DNA of 64,000 bases from Glutamicibacter soli (lineage in GTDB: Bacteria; Actinomycetota; Actinomycetes; Actinomycetales; Micrococcaceae): the NCBI RefSeq assembly GCF_003309065.1, contig NZ_POAF01000001.1, positions 62,001 through 126,000 on the forward strand. Reading direction: 5' to 3'. The position numbers were made by a program, and so were the translations under genes. Below, in pieces: positions 25,574-38,990 of this stretch; positions within the stretch are counted from its first letter, which is position 1, and each line of letters starts with the position of its first letter. The notes under the pieces were generated by a model, which was not told where the DNA came from, did no database searches, and saw only the letters and a program-made list of their open reading frames with translations.

Positions 25574-26356
25574 CTACACCGTGTCGGTATAACGCGGTGT
25601 GCCGGTTCCGAGGCGCTGCAGCGGCACGAATAGCTTGTAGCGGTCCGAACGGTACAAGGAGATCGAGTAGTCGGCCAGGCGTTCGCCGATGTAGGCGTAG
25701 CGGGTGATCTGCAGCAGGGGGAAACCGGGTTCCACGCCCAGCAGCTGCGCCTGTCGCTTGCTGGCGGCGGTGCTTTCGACCTGGTCCTCGCCCCACTCCA
25801 GAAGGATGCCATAGCGTTCGTGCAGGGCTTGGTAGAGCTTCGAGGGAGGCTCGCCGTCGACGAATCCGGGCACCAGATCGGCTGGCATGTAGTTTTCGTC
25901 TAAGCTCATGGGGGTGCCGTCGGCCAGCAGGAGGCGCTTGAACTGCACGACACCGGTTCCCTCCTCGACCATGAGCTGGGATGCGAGGTTGGGGTTGGCC
26001 TTGATTTCGGAGAATTCCAGTACGTGGGCGTCTGGCACCATGCCTCGGCGCATCATGTCTTCGGAATAGGAGTGCAGACGTACGCGCAGGTCGAGCTTCT
26101 CAGGCACAACGAATGTTCCGATACCCACCACACGCTTGAGCACCTGTTCATCGACCAGCGCGTCGATTGCCTGCCGGATGGTCTTGCGGGCCACTCCGAA
26201 GTGTTCTGCGAGCACACGTTCTGGCGGGAGGCGGTAGCCGGGCTTGCAATCCTCGCGGGCATGGTTCTTGAGGATTTCTCTGATCTGTCGGTATTTGCTG
26301 ACCTTGCTGTCCGGATCAAGAACTGCCTGCACGATCGGCTGCGGAGCATGGCGCAC
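25574..26356 (-). CDS. GntR/HutC-family transcriptional regulator with UTRA domain
   Basis: The protein is 260 residues from the GTG at 26356, which has a GGGGGAG site 6 nt upstream. It has an N-terminal winged HTH ('YRLPPERVLAEHFGVARKTIRQAI' near residue 45) and a C-terminal UTRA ligand domain (about 95-255). The nearest known relatives are DasR-like regulators that sense phosphorylated sugars. No sugar transport or amino-sugar genes are adjacent and no typical dre operator was seen, so the regulon is unclear. It follows ctaF but is separated from it by a terminator. Confidence 0.88.
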   Translation of the reverse strand: MRHAPQPIVQAVLDPDSKVSKYRQIREILKNHAREDCKPGYRLPPERVLAEHFGVARKTIRQAIDALVDEQVLKRVVGIGTFVVPEKLDLRVRLHSYSEDMMRRGMVPDAHVLEFSEIKANPNLASQLMVEEGTGVVQFKRLLLADGTPMSLDENYMPADLVPGFVDGEPPSKLYQALHERYGILLEWGEDQVESTAASKRQAQLLGVEPGFPLLQITRYAYIGERLADYSISLYRSDRYKLFVPLQRLGTGTPRYTDTV

Positions 26357-26420
26357 CGGGAACTCCCCCTCATCAACGCGCCTGGATATCAAGCGGGTAG
26401 GAATACTGCTGTTAAAAGAC

Positions 26421-26458
26421 TAACGGGGTGGCAAGCAATATTGCTTGTCACCCCGTTA
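26421..26458 (-). terminator. Terminator of ctaC-ctaD-ctaF
   Basis: Arms of 18 bp with one G-T position (26421-26438 and 26441-26458) are followed on the minus strand by GTCTTTTAAC, 10 bp after the ctaF stop. Confidence 0.85.
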
Positions 26459-26468
26459 GGGTTAGTGC

Positions 26469-26870
26469 CTAGTGTGCGTGGTCACCGCGGCTGTATTCGT
26501 AAACCCAACCAACCAGTGCGATCACTGCCAGGCCTGCGCCTACGAAGAACACCCACCATCCAACGGCAATGCCGAGGAAGCCGATGGCTGCAGCGCCGGC
26601 GAGTACCAGTGGCCACCAGCTCCATGGGGAGAAGTGTCCAATGTCGCCTGCGTTCTCGTGGATCTCACCGTCGACGCGGTCCTCTGGACGAGGGCCGACA
26701 CGGCGGGCGGTGAAGTACAGGTACCAGCCGACCATGCCGCACAGGCCGCCGGTCAGCAGCAGTGCAGGGAACCCGACGAGTTCCTGCCAGTTGGTCATGT
26801 AACCGTAAACGAAAGCCACTGGGATGAAGAAGAAAATTCCTCCCAGGAACATCCATGCTTCAACTTTCAT
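26469..26870 (-). CDS. ctaF: Cytochrome c oxidase subunit IV (actinobacterial type)
   Basis: The 133-residue protein has four predicted membrane helices and matches the small actinobacterial CtaF subunit ('WMFLGGIFFFIPVAFVYGY' at the start, 'FSPWSWWPLVLAGAAAIGFL' in the middle). It is an accessory subunit of the aa3 oxidase in the bc1-aa3 supercomplex. The start lies 2 bp after the ctaD stop. Confidence 0.93.
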   Translation of the reverse strand: MKVEAWMFLGGIFFFIPVAFVYGYMTNWQELVGFPALLLTGGLCGMVGWYLYFTARRVGPRPEDRVDGEIHENAGDIGHFSPWSWWPLVLAGAAAIGFLGIAVGWWVFFVGAGLAVIALVGWVYEYSRGDHAH

Positions 26871-26872
26871 CT

Positions 26873-28591
<1,719 letters not shown>

Positions 28592-28596
28592 AGCGA

Positions 28597-29484
28597 TTAC
28601 TCTCCTTCCCCTTCGTGCTTAACGATCACGCTGTTCACGGTGTCCGGACTGCGATCGTATTCTTCACCAATGTGTCCATCTTCCAGCTTGGCCATCTGAG
28701 CCTTGAACTCTGCCTCGCTGACAACCTTCAAGTTGAAGAGCATCTCGGAGTGGTACTCGCCGCAAAGCTCGGCGCACTTACCGTCGAAGGTACCTTCAAC
28801 CTGTGGGGTCAGGTAGATGTGATTGGTCTTACCTGGGATCATATCCAGCTTCTGAAGGAAGGCCGGAACCCAGAACGAGTGGATGACATCGCGGCTGTTG
28901 AGCTGGAACTCTACCGACTTGCCAACTGGCAGGTACAGGGTTGGCAGAGTTTCCTGAATGCCCTCGGAGCCATCTTCGTTCAGGTGAGCCTGAATGCCGG
29001 CGTAGTGCTTCTCCTGGCCACCATCGAAGGTGTAGTTGAAGTCCCAAGCCCACTGCTTGGCGCGAACGTCGACGACGATCTCCGAGTCAACAGGCTTGTT
29101 GATGCTGTTAACCAGGTTGTTGTTGAAGCTAAAGAAGACCAGAACAAGGACCAATGGAATGGCCGTGTAGAAGATCTCCAATGGCAGGTTGTAGCTCAGC
29201 TGACGTGGGTAGCCAGTATCGTTCTTGCGGCGACGGTAGGCGATGATGCACCACAGCATCAAGCCCCAGGTCAAAACACCGATGACAACCACTGCAATCC
29301 ACGAGTTAACCCAGAAGTCCTGGATTGCTGCAGTGTGGTTGGTGGTGTCGCGGTCCACGTTCGGAAGCCAACCGCGTTGAACTTCCGCTGAACATCCCGT
29401 CAACAGCAATGCGCTGGTGCCGACCAAGGCCAATACTTTGGCCTTGGCTTTACCGCGACTGCCGGTTCGGTCTTGCGAACTCAC
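28597..29484 (-). CDS. ctaC: Cytochrome c oxidase subunit II (lipoprotein)
   Basis: CtaC receives electrons from QcrC through the CuA centre. The protein is 295 residues from the GTG at 29484 (GAGGAAGG upstream). It has a lipoprotein signal ending in 'LLLTGC', two membrane helices (about residues 56-78 and 95-118 in this numbering) and the CuA motif '[12 protein letters not shown]' near residue 245. An in-frame ATG at 29526 also has a fair Shine-Dalgarno (GAGGTGACTT) and would add 14 residues before the signal. It heads ctaC-ctaD-ctaF. Confidence 0.95.
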   Translation of the reverse strand: MSSQDRTGSRGKAKAKVLALVGTSALLLTGCSAEVQRGWLPNVDRDTTNHTAAIQDFWVNSWIAVVVIGVLTWGLMLWCIIAYRRRKNDTGYPRQLSYNLPLEIFYTAIPLVLVLVFFSFNNNLVNSINKPVDSEIVVDVRAKQWAWDFNYTFDGGQEKHYAGIQAHLNEDGSEGIQETLPTLYLPVGKSVEFQLNSRDVIHSFWVPAFLQKLDMIPGKTNHIYLTPQVEGTFDGKCAELCGEYHSEMLFNLKVVSEAEFKAQMAKLEDGHIGEEYDRSPDTVNSVIVKHEGEGE

Positions 29485-29633
29485 AGACGGCCCTTCCTCT
29501 TTGTTGGTGCAGAATGTGGTCTCCATAAGTCACCTCGCGAATTACTGCTTGCACGGTGAGGCGGCTTATGAAGCGAAACATAGTTTTACTACTTAACGTA
29601 GAGCTTACCCTCTCAGGGCCCAGAATACCGAAA

Positions 29634-29683
29634 AACGCCGCTGTTCAAACGAGAAATTTCTTCAACGTTTGAACAGCGGCGTT
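29634..29683 (-). terminator. Terminator after erpA
   Basis: Perfect 18-bp arms (29634-29651 and 29666-29683) with a 14-nt loop are followed on the minus strand by TTTCGG; the stem itself ends in TT. The hairpin lies 13 bp past the erpA stop and isolates it from ctaC. Confidence 0.88.
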
Positions 29684-29696
29684 AGTTCCCTAGGGC

Positions 29697-30071
29697 CTAG
29701 TGGAAGGAATCTCCACAGGCGCAGGAGCCGGAGGCTGCGGGGTTGTCGATGGTGAAGCCCTGCTTGGAGATGGTGTCTTCGAAATCGATGGAGGCTCCGG
29801 CCAGGTATGGAACGCTCATCTTGTCGACGATAACTTCCACGCCGTCAAAGTCGCGGACCGCATCGCCATCGAGCATGCGCTCATCGAAGTAGAGCTGGTA
29901 GATGAGGCCCGAGCAGCCGCCTGGCTGAACGGCGATGCGCAGGCGCAGGTCATCGCGGCCTTCCTGCTCCAGGAGCGAGCGAACCTTGGCTGCTGCGACA
30001 TCTGAAATATTGACGTCGTGAGTTGGGACCTCGGTTGGATCACCCTTGGTCTGGTCTACGGCTGCAGTCAT
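29697..30071 (-). CDS. erpA: A-type iron-sulfur cluster carrier (ErpA/HesB family)
   Basis: From the ATG at 30071 (GGGAGGAAATG just upstream) the protein is 124 residues. It has the A-type carrier fold and the three conserved cysteines, 'GGCSGL' near residue 50 and 'CAC' near the C-terminus. It receives clusters from the SUF machinery and passes them to target enzymes. The neighbourhood with the cytochrome oxidase genes is conserved in actinobacteria and fits a need for clusters in respiration (the Rieske protein, for instance). Confidence 0.93.
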   Translation of the reverse strand: MTAAVDQTKGDPTEVPTHDVNISDVAAAKVRSLLEQEGRDDLRLRIAVQPGGCSGLIYQLYFDERMLDGDAVRDFDGVEVIVDKMSVPYLAGASIDFEDTISKQGFTIDNPAASGSCACGDSFH

Positions 30072-30205
30072 CATTTCCTCCCAAACTGCTTGGCTAGGCA
30101 CCAGGTTTTATCATTGTGACGGGCACCTGGGGCCTTTGTTCTTAGTTCTATCCTACGTCGGGGACCCAAATAAAGCTCCCCCTTGAACTGCGTCTATGAC
30201 GCGGC

Positions 30206-31615
30206 TCATAGACCTTCGGAGTCAATCCGTGCCAGAAGCAGCGCCTCTGCCTCAATTGCATGCTGGAAATCTCCCAAATGCAACGACTCGTTTGCCGAGT
30301 GGGCTCGCGAGTCCGGATCTTCCACACCGGTCACCAGAATCTGAGCTTCCGGGAAAACGTCCGAAAGGTCGGCGATGAACGGAATGGAGCCGCCCAGTCC
30401 CATGTGAACCGGTACAACTCCCCAGGCTTGTTCCAGGGCCCACGAAGCGGCGCCATTGGCTGAGGCAGCCAGATCCGCCAGATAGGCATTGCCGGCTTCA
30501 ACCGCCTTGAACTCCACTTCGGCTCCCCTGAGGTCCACATTCATGACGTGTTCCTCGAAGGCTTCCAGGGCCTTGGCTGGATCCTGCCCGGGTGCCAACC
30601 GCATTGAAACCTTGAAGCGCGCCTGCGGAATCAGGGTGTTCGAGGAGTGGTCGACACTTGGCATATCCATACCAATGACACTGAGCGCTGGTTTATTCCA
30701 CAGGCGATCGGTGATCTTTCCCGTTCCAGCCAGCGAATAGGAATCGAGCGCACCGGAATCCCGGCGGAATTCAGCTTCATCGAAGTCGACATCCGCCGCG
30801 TCGTTGGACACGAGGCCCGCGATGGCCACGGCACCGTCCTCGTTGTGGAAGGTGGAGATGAGTTTCGCCGCCAGGATCGGGGCGTCGAGTATCGGACCGC
30901 CGAACATGCCAGAATGCACCGCATGGCGAAGCGAGCGCACGGTGATCTCCGCAGCACACATACCACGAAGGGAGCTTGTAAGCGCCGGGGTTCCTACGGC
31001 CCAGTTGCTGGAATCGGCGACGATGATGACGTCTGCCGCCAGTTTGTCCTGGTGGGCTTCGAGGAAGTTTCGGAAGGACGGCGAACCGGCTTCTTCCTCG
31101 CCTTCGAAGAAGTACGTAACACCGACGCCGAAGTCCGCCACTAAGTCCAGGACGGCGCGCAGGGCGGCGATATGGACCATGATGCCGGCCTTGTCGTCTG
31201 CGGCTCCCCGGCCGAAGAGCCGGTCTCCCACTCGGGTGGCCTCGAACACCGGCGTGTTCCAGTCCGCTTCATCGCCTGGAGGCTGTACATCGTGGTGGGC
31301 GTACAGCAGAACGGTTGGTTTGCCGGGGGCCGCCGGGCGACGGGCGACAACTGCAGGAGCTCCCATGGCGCCCGAATCGGTGGGCTCGCGCAGGATCTCA
31401 ACGCTTGGCATGCCGGCGCCCTTGGCCAGAGCCGCGACCGCTTCGGCAGATTTTTCGAGGTTCGCTGGGTCGAAGGATTCCCACGCGATGCTGGGGATGG
31501 CAACCAACGAGGTCAACTCTTCGAGGATCTGCTCGAAGTTCGACTGGATGTGGTTCTTGAGGCTAGCTACGTCCACACCATGTGCGGAGGCCTCAGGCAT
31601 TGAATTTGATGACAT
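30206..31615 (-). CDS. M20-family dipeptidase
   Basis: The 469-residue protein has the dizinc peptidase motifs: 'YAHHDVQPPGD' near residue 103, 'GRGAADDKAG' near 135 and 'FEGEEEAGSP' near 168, followed by a lid/dimerisation domain and the C-terminal His region. It resembles the dipeptidase group of M20 enzymes (peptidase V/CNDP-like) and probably hydrolyses cytosolic dipeptides. A TAGGCT box ends 6 nt before the ATG, so the message is probably leaderless. It is divergent from the DUF3043 gene with a 69-bp gap. Confidence 0.92.
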   Translation of the reverse strand: MSSNSMPEASAHGVDVASLKNHIQSNFEQILEELTSLVAIPSIAWESFDPANLEKSAEAVAALAKGAGMPSVEILREPTDSGAMGAPAVVARRPAAPGKPTVLLYAHHDVQPPGDEADWNTPVFEATRVGDRLFGRGAADDKAGIMVHIAALRAVLDLVADFGVGVTYFFEGEEEAGSPSFRNFLEAHQDKLAADVIIVADSSNWAVGTPALTSSLRGMCAAEITVRSLRHAVHSGMFGGPILDAPILAAKLISTFHNEDGAVAIAGLVSNDAADVDFDEAEFRRDSGALDSYSLAGTGKITDRLWNKPALSVIGMDMPSVDHSSNTLIPQARFKVSMRLAPGQDPAKALEAFEEHVMNVDLRGAEVEFKAVEAGNAYLADLAASANGAASWALEQAWGVVPVHMGLGGSIPFIADLSDVFPEAQILVTGVEDPDSRAHSANESLHLGDFQHAIEAEALLLARIDSEGL

Positions 31616-31621
31616 GCTTTC

Positions 31622-31627
31622 AGCCTA
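31622..31627 (-). promoter_or_regulatory. -10 box of the leaderless dipeptidase message
   Basis: On the minus strand TAGGCT is followed by 6 nt and the ATG at 31615. No Shine-Dalgarno is present. Confidence 0.5.
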
Positions 31628-31672
31628 GCAATTCTTGTGGTTGCGAATGTCACCTGATGATTCAATCCCCGC

Positions 31673-31678
31673 TAGGAT
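31673..31678 (+). promoter_or_regulatory. -10 box of the leaderless DUF3043 message
   Basis: TAGGAT ends 6 nt before the GTG start at 31685. It faces away from the dipeptidase -10 box about 50 bp away. Confidence 0.5.
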
Positions 31679-31684
31679 AGAGGG

Positions 31685-32278
31685 GTGTTTGGACGTAAGA
31701 AGGATGAATCTCAATCCCAAGTAAATGTGGAGCCTGTTGAGCAGGCTTCTGAATCGACCGACGGTCGTAAGGCTGGCCCGACGCCCAAGCGCAACGCGCA
31801 GCAGGCGAATCGCCAGCGTCCGTTGGTCCCGACTGACCGCAAGGCCGCGAAGGAAGCTGAGCGCCAACAGCGCATCGAGGCCCAGAATCGCCTGCGTGTT
31901 GCCAACGAAACCGGTGATGAACGCTACCTCATGGCTCGCGACAAGGGCCCGCAGAAGCGCTATGCACGCAACTTCATCGACTCGCGGTGGATGGTAGGCG
32001 AGTTCATGATGTTCTTCATCCTCGCCTTCCTCGTTGTTTCGCTGACTTTCAGCGGTAATCTGGCCGTACAGATGTACGTCCAGGGCGCCCTCTGGGTCCT
32101 GATTGCCGTGATCATCATCGAGGCAATCGTCACGACTTCGATCTTGAAGCGTCGTCTCGTCGCCCAGTTTGGTTCGCTGGATCGCGGTGTTCGCATGTAT
32201 GCCACGATGCGCGGAATGCAGTTCCGCAAGTTGCGCCTGCCTAAACCGCAGGTCAAGCGCGGAGCATCGATCGACTAA
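31685..32278 (+). CDS. DUF3043 membrane protein
   Basis: The 197-residue protein has a highly charged N-terminal half (about residues 1-85, many Lys, Arg and Gln) that includes 'KGPQKRYARNFIDSRW' and then two membrane helices (about 100-145). The C-terminus is basic. This is the DUF3043 plan, restricted to actinobacteria and without assigned function. The conserved 'RYARNF(I/V)DSR' element precedes the first helix. The gene is monocistronic, followed by a strong terminator. Confidence 0.88.
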   Translation: MFGRKKDESQSQVNVEPVEQASESTDGRKAGPTPKRNAQQANRQRPLVPTDRKAAKEAERQQRIEAQNRLRVANETGDERYLMARDKGPQKRYARNFIDSRWMVGEFMMFFILAFLVVSLTFSGNLAVQMYVQGALWVLIAVIIIEAIVTTSILKRRLVAQFGSLDRGVRMYATMRGMQFRKLRLPKPQVKRGASID

Positions 32279-32295
32279 TCGATCCCGACAACTTC

Positions 32296-32327
32296 AAAGG
32301 GCGGATTCCACTCGGAATCCGCCCTTT
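32296..32327 (+). terminator. Terminator after the DUF3043 gene
   Basis: A perfect 14-bp stem (32296-32309 and 32314-32327) with a 4-nt loop; TTTTCT overlaps the end of the stem. Confidence 0.9.
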
Positions 32328-32762
32328 TCTCTTGACCGAAATCGACATATTCCGCACGCGGCGCAACCTTTGGTGAGCCTCCCTGAGGATGGTTTCACCA
32401 GCTTTAAAGTTTGTCCTGTCACCCTTTCGCAGGCAGGCAGGCGACCATTTACAAGGTCAGGGCTTTGATGGAGGCTGGAAATTCGTGAGCGCTATCAACG
32501 TCAGGCGCGCTTGGCCCGAGCTGACGGAGTCTGACGTCGCGAAGTGCGCGAAAATTGCTGGTTCGGCGAAATTTTCTTGTACCCGTGGTTACAAGTTCTC
32601 ATGCGCACGTTTGAACAGAAATCTGCAAACAAGCTTTCAATCTTGTTTATTGGAAGACAAGACCCTTCGCGTGTCGATACTCCCCCGCATCCATGCAGCG
32701 TGGCCACATCGCCCAGGAGTGAACCAGCGGCGTTCAGTCTCCACGCTCTATAAAACGACGTA
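32328..32762. other. 435-bp AT-richer stretch between two terminators
   Basis: No recognised gene. It is more AT-rich than the flanks and contains repeated ACAAG/CTTGT words, including the inverted pair CTTGTA (32576-32581) and TACAAG (32590-32595), and a second pair in 32628-32646. It may hold a small RNA, an ORF (next entry) or decayed foreign DNA. Confidence 0.35.
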
Positions 32763-32763
32763 G
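32485..32763 (+). CDS. Possible small ORF, unrecognised
   Basis: A 92-residue frame starts at GTG with GGAGG about 10 nt upstream and ends at TAG 32761-32763. The translation is rich in Ser, Lys, Arg and Cys and resembles nothing I know. Codon use lacks the strong third-position GC of the neighbours. It may be noncoding or recently acquired. Confidence 0.2.
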   Translation: MSAINVRRAWPELTESDVAKCAKIAGSAKFSCTRGYKFSCARLNRNLQTSFQSCLLEDKTLRVSILPRIHAAWPHRPGVNQRRSVSTLYKTT

Positions 32764-32787
32764 CTTCGAACCAATTCGGTTCGAAGC
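32763..32787 (-). terminator. Terminator after pyrD
   Basis: GCTTCGAACC (32763-32772) and GGTTCGAAGC (32778-32787) form a 10-bp stem. On the minus strand TACGTCGTTTTAT follows. The pyrD stop is 29 bp upstream. Confidence 0.75.
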
Positions 32788-32815
32788 AACGTTGTAGTGT
32801 TTGACTGTGCCTTGG

Positions 32816-33880
<1,065 letters not shown>

Positions 33881-33940
33881 GGTTCCAATCTTCCCGTGAA
33901 ATGGGGTCTGTAGACAACTTGAGGTCGGTAAGCTGATTTC

Positions 33941-34972
33941 ATGACGGTCGCAGAACTTCTTCCCGCAGCGAGATGGCCTGAATTCCTGCCGTCCACACCG
34001 CCGGGTGTCTGGGTGCCCGATCCGCTGGGACCGGGCTACGAGTACCAGACTTTGGACTTCGGGTCCGACGCCGAGGGGCCGCTAGTCGCGACACTGGTGC
34101 GGTATGCGCCCTCCGGCTGGTTCCGGAAACTGGGCCGCCGGGCCAAGGGCGTGGTGTTGTCGGTTCACGGCTGGAGCGATTATTTCTACAACCGCGAACT
34201 TGCCGAGTTCTGGCACCACCGGGGCTACCACTTCTACGCCCTGGATCTGCGCCATCACGGTCGCAGCCTTCGCAAGGAGCACGAGCTTCCCGGATACATT
34301 TCGGCCCTGGAAGACCTCGACCTCGAGCTGGACGCGAGCCTTGGCATCTTGCAGCGAGAACATCCCGAACTGCCGGTGGTGGCGCAGGGGCATTCCATGG
34401 GCGGTCTCATCCTGAGCTTGTGGATCTCGCGCACTTCGCCGAACATCAAGGGCCTGGTGCTCAACGCGCCGTGGCTGGAGTTCCAGGGCACGGCGTTCCT
34501 GCGCGTGCCGATCAACGGGCTGATGGAAGCGATGTCGCGCAGCAATCCGCGGCGCAAGGTGTTGGCCAACCAGTTCGACCACTACTGGCAGTCGCTCAGC
34601 GACCAGGCCAGCGGCCAGTGGGATATCCATCCCATCTGGCGCCCCACCTTGGCCTTTCCCACCACTGCTGGCTGGCTGCACACGATCCTCAAAGGCCACG
34701 CCCAAGTGGCTCGGGGACTGAACCTGAGCCTTCCGATCCTGATACTGACCTCGAAGACCTCGCATTTCAGCACCTCGTATTCCGAGCAGATGCAGCATAC
34801 CGATTCGGTCATCGACGTCACCCAGACGCGCCTGCGCGCGCTGAAACTCGGCAGCTTCGTGACGCTCTCGGAACTCGACGGTGCCATGCACGACGTCTTC
34901 ACCTCGGCGGAGCCTGCCCGCGCCACCGCGTTCAGGGACCTGAACCTGTGGCTGAAGATGCTTGACTGCTAG
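33941..34972 (+). CDS. Alpha/beta hydrolase of the monoacylglycerol-lipase type
   Basis: The 343-residue protein has the alpha/beta hydrolase core: '[11 protein letters not shown]' (oxyanion region) near residue 74, the nucleophile elbow 'GHSMGG' near 149, and late acid and histidine ('[10 protein letters not shown]' near residue 310). The lid and 'LDLRHHGRS' motif fit the lysophospholipase/monoacylglycerol lipase group. The substrate is unknown. Its stop codon and that of the convergent uppS share bases (CTAG). Confidence 0.88.
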   Translation: MTVAELLPAARWPEFLPSTPPGVWVPDPLGPGYEYQTLDFGSDAEGPLVATLVRYAPSGWFRKLGRRAKGVVLSVHGWSDYFYNRELAEFWHHRGYHFYALDLRHHGRSLRKEHELPGYISALEDLDLELDASLGILQREHPELPVVAQGHSMGGLILSLWISRTSPNIKGLVLNAPWLEFQGTAFLRVPINGLMEAMSRSNPRRKVLANQFDHYWQSLSDQASGQWDIHPIWRPTLAFPTTAGWLHTILKGHAQVARGLNLSLPILILTSKTSHFSTSYSEQMQHTDSVIDVTQTRLRALKLGSFVTLSELDGAMHDVFTSAEPARATAFRDLNLWLKMLDC

Positions 34973-35775
34973 GCGCCGGGCTTGTCGATCGCGCCGCCGT
35001 AGCGGCGGTCGCGCTTGGCGTACTCTTCCACCGCGGTGAACAGGGTGCGGCGGTCGACGTCGGGCCACAACTGGTCAAGGAACACCATCTCTGCATAGGC
35101 GGACTGCCACAGCAGGAAGTTGCTGGTGCGCTGTTCGCCGCTGGTGCGCAGGAACAAATCGACGTCAGGCAGCTCCGGGGCGTGAAGGTACTTGCCGATG
35201 GTCTTCTCCCCGACCGAGGAGGCGCGCAGCTTGCCCGCGGCGACGTCCTTGGCGATGGCCGCCATGGCATCGCCGAGCTCGGCCCGGCCCCCGTAGTTCA
35301 CGCACATGGTCAGCTGGCAGCCGGTGTTCTCGCGGGTCAGCTCCTCGGCTTCGCGCAGCTCGTTGATCACCGACTTCCACAGCTTCGGCTCGCGGCCGGA
35401 CCAGCGGATGCGCACGCCCCAGGAATTCAGGGTGTCGCGCTGGCGGCGCAGCACGTCGCGGGAAAAGCCCATGAGGAAGCGGACTTCCTCCGGGCTGCGC
35501 TTCCAGTTCTCGGTGGAGAACGCGTACACGGAGACGTATTTGATGCCCATTTCCACGGCGCCCGCCATGACGTCCAGCAGCGCGGCTTCCCCGGCACGGT
35601 GCCCCTCGGTGCGCGGCAGGCCGCGCTGGTTGGCCCAGCGGCCGTTGCCGTCCATCACGATGGCGACGTGCTCCGGGATCAACTCCGTCGGGATCTGCGG
35701 CATGACCGGGTTCTGGGGGTGCGCGAAAGGTGCGACCGGACCGCGGCGGCCGGTGATCTTGGGCAGCTTCTTCAT
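34969..35775 (-). CDS. uppS: Isoprenyl (undecaprenyl/decaprenyl) diphosphate synthase
   Basis: From the ATG at 35775 the protein is 268 residues. It has the cis-prenyltransferase signature '[13 protein letters not shown]' near residue 35, 'GHRAG' and '[10 protein letters not shown]', plus the C-terminal '[19 protein letters not shown]' IPP-binding segment. It makes the long-chain prenyl diphosphate that becomes the lipid carrier for peptidoglycan, and the polyprenyl phosphate used by Ppm1. The start overlaps the recO stop (ATGA). An upstream ATG at 35823 lies inside recO and is unlikely. Confidence 0.94.
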   Translation of the reverse strand: MKKLPKITGRRGPVAPFAHPQNPVMPQIPTELIPEHVAIVMDGNGRWANQRGLPRTEGHRAGEAALLDVMAGAVEMGIKYVSVYAFSTENWKRSPEEVRFLMGFSRDVLRRQRDTLNSWGVRIRWSGREPKLWKSVINELREAEELTRENTGCQLTMCVNYGGRAELGDAMAAIAKDVAAGKLRASSVGEKTIGKYLHAPELPDVDLFLRTSGEQRTSNFLLWQSAYAEMVFLDQLWPDVDRRTLFTAVEEYAKRDRRYGGAIDKPGA

Positions 35776-36521
35776 GATCTCTCCACATGGCGTAGGGACT
35801 TGACGGCACGCTCCAGGTGCCATTGCAGATAATTGGCGGTGATCTCCGCCGCTTGCTTGCGGGCGCGCGGCCCGGCCAGGGCGACGGTGTCCCAGTCCCC
35901 CTCCAGCAGCGCCTGCAGGTACTGGATGGTCACCGGGTGCGGCGAGAGCGACCCCGGCGGGCGGCAGTCGGAGCAGACCACGCCGCCAAGCTGCACATGC
36001 AGCGCCTCGTGCGGGCCGGGCTTCCCGCAGCGCACGCAGTTGGTGAAGGACGGGGCCCAGCCGGCGATGGACAGGGCGCGCAGGATATAGGAGTCCAGCA
36101 CGGCGCCGGGCTCCACCAGGTGCTTGGACAGCAGCGCGATCGCCCCGTGCAGCAGCCGGTACTGGCGCAAGTTCGAGTCGCTGTCGGCTTCCAGCAGCTT
36201 TTCGGCGATCTCCACCATGGCGGTGGCCACGGTGTAGCTCGGGTAGTCGGCGACCAGCAGCTGGCCATAGGCGTGGCGCAGCTGCGCCTGGGAGACGATG
36301 TCCAGGTTGCGCCCCATCACCAGCTGGGCTTCGACCTCCATGAACGGTTCGAGGGTGGCCCCGAGCCGCGAGGAGGTGCGCCGCACGCCCTTGGCCACCG
36401 CGCGCACGATCCCGTTGGGGGTCAGCAGCGTGATGATGCGGTCGGCCTCCCCCAGCTTGTGGGTGCGCAGAACGATGCCGCGGGTGCGGTAGCTCTTGGA
36501 GGCGAAACCTGATCTTGACAC
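35772..36521 (-). CDS. recO: DNA repair protein RecO
   Basis: The 249-residue protein has the N-terminal OB fold ('[21 protein letters not shown]') and a C-terminal zinc site, 'CVRCG' near residue 162 and 'CSDC' near 181. RecO loads RecA onto SSB-coated single-stranded DNA in the RecF pathway. It overlaps uppS by 4 bp; the recO-uppS order is conserved in actinobacteria. The start codon lies in '[15 protein letters not shown]'. Confidence 0.94.
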   Translation of the reverse strand: MSRSGFASKSYRTRGIVLRTHKLGEADRIITLLTPNGIVRAVAKGVRRTSSRLGATLEPFMEVEAQLVMGRNLDIVSQAQLRHAYGQLLVADYPSYTVATAMVEIAEKLLEADSDSNLRQYRLLHGAIALLSKHLVEPGAVLDSYILRALSIAGWAPSFTNCVRCGKPGPHEALHVQLGGVVCSDCRPPGSLSPHPVTIQYLQALLEGDWDTVALAGPRARKQAAEITANYLQWHLERAVKSLRHVERS

Positions 36522-36559
36522 GTGCTCAATTCTCCCACCTGGCCACCGACAGAATGCCC

Positions 36560-36597
36560 AACGCCACGGCCAGCGAGGATGTGCCGGCCGTGGCGTT
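36560..36597 (-). terminator. Hairpin after leuA
   Basis: AACGCCACGGCC (36560-36571) pairs with GGCCGTGGCGTT (36586-36597). It lies 28 bp past the leuA stop. No T-run follows, so efficiency is uncertain. Confidence 0.55.
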
Positions 36598-36624
36598 GAT
36601 GACGTGCGCTTGCGGTAGCGGCGG

Positions 36625-38387
<1,763 letters not shown>

Positions 38388-38458
38388 AAAGTTGGTGCGT
38401 AGTTTGTGTGGGGCCAGACAAGAGCTTACTCCGCAACGAGGGGTCGGCCGAGGGACCA

Positions 38459-38515
38459 CTAGCGGTCCGTTGGATCCTCGCAGCGGCTGATTAGTAGTAG
38501 AAGCTCGAAATGCAC
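38459..38515 (-). CDS. leuL: leuA leader peptide with four consecutive Leu codons
   Basis: The 18-codon ORF reads MHFELLLLISRCEDPTDR, with Leu codons CTT CTA CTA CTA. CTA is rare in this GC-rich genome, which makes the run a sensor of charged leucine tRNA. A TATGCT -10 box (38522-38527) ends 6 nt before the GTG, so the leader ORF is probably the first thing on a leaderless message. It ends about 90 nt before leuA. Leader peptides with Leu runs upstream of leuA are known in actinobacteria. Confidence 0.85.
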   Translation of the reverse strand: MHFELLLLISRCEDPTDR

Positions 38516-38627
38516 GTGTTGAGCATAACACCGGCCCGCTGCGCGCACTGAAACTGTTGCGCGGTTGTGTCACATTGTGGACACGGGGCCGGAGACGCAC
38601 GCCTGTTGCCGGGCGGGCGCAGCTGGC

Positions 38628-38920
38628 ATGCTGGTGGGTGTGAAGACCCGGCAGGCCGATCCGCGGCGCACCGCGCTGGGCGTGAGAACCGTCCCGGCCG
38701 CCGCGCTGCTGGACCGCGAGCTGGCCCGGCATCTGGGGCTGGCAGCGCTCGGGCTGGTTGCGGTCGGCGCGTTCCTCTGGGAGATCGGCTGCCAGGCCCG
38801 GGGCCCGGCGCTGGCCTTCCCCTTCGCCCTGCTGCAGGCTGCACCTTCAAGCTCACCGATTCGCTGACCTACGTGGTGAGCGTGCACCTGATCTTCGACG
38901 CGGTGCTGTTCCTCGATTAA
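38628..38920 (+). pseudogene. Small membrane protein gene broken by a frameshift
   Basis: Codons from ATG 38628 to about 38840 have strong GC3 and encode one membrane helix ending '...ALAFPFALLQA'. This frame then runs into a stop at 38865. A second frame continues with equally coding-like codons and encodes 'TFKLTDSLTYVVSVHLIF' to a TAA at 38918-38920. The two together look like one protein of about 95 residues split near 38838-38843. It may be a true pseudogene or a sequencing error. I do not recognise the family. Confidence 0.5.
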
Positions 38921-38926
38921 ACGGCT

Positions 38927-38965
38927 GATCCGCCCGGCCCGACGCAGGGTCGGAGCGGGCGGATC
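38927..38965. terminator. Hairpin between the broken small gene and era
   Basis: GATCCGCCC (38927-38935) pairs with GGGCGGATC (38957-38965), with further inner pairing (CGAC/GTCG). It lies between convergent genes. Confidence 0.65.
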
Positions 38966-38990
38966 GGAACGTGGCGCGGGGCTCGGCGGG

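Noticed and set aside
25574-26460. dre-type operators for a DasR-like regulator
   Set aside because: No ACTGGTCTAGACCAGT-like site was found around the GntR gene or the nearby operons.
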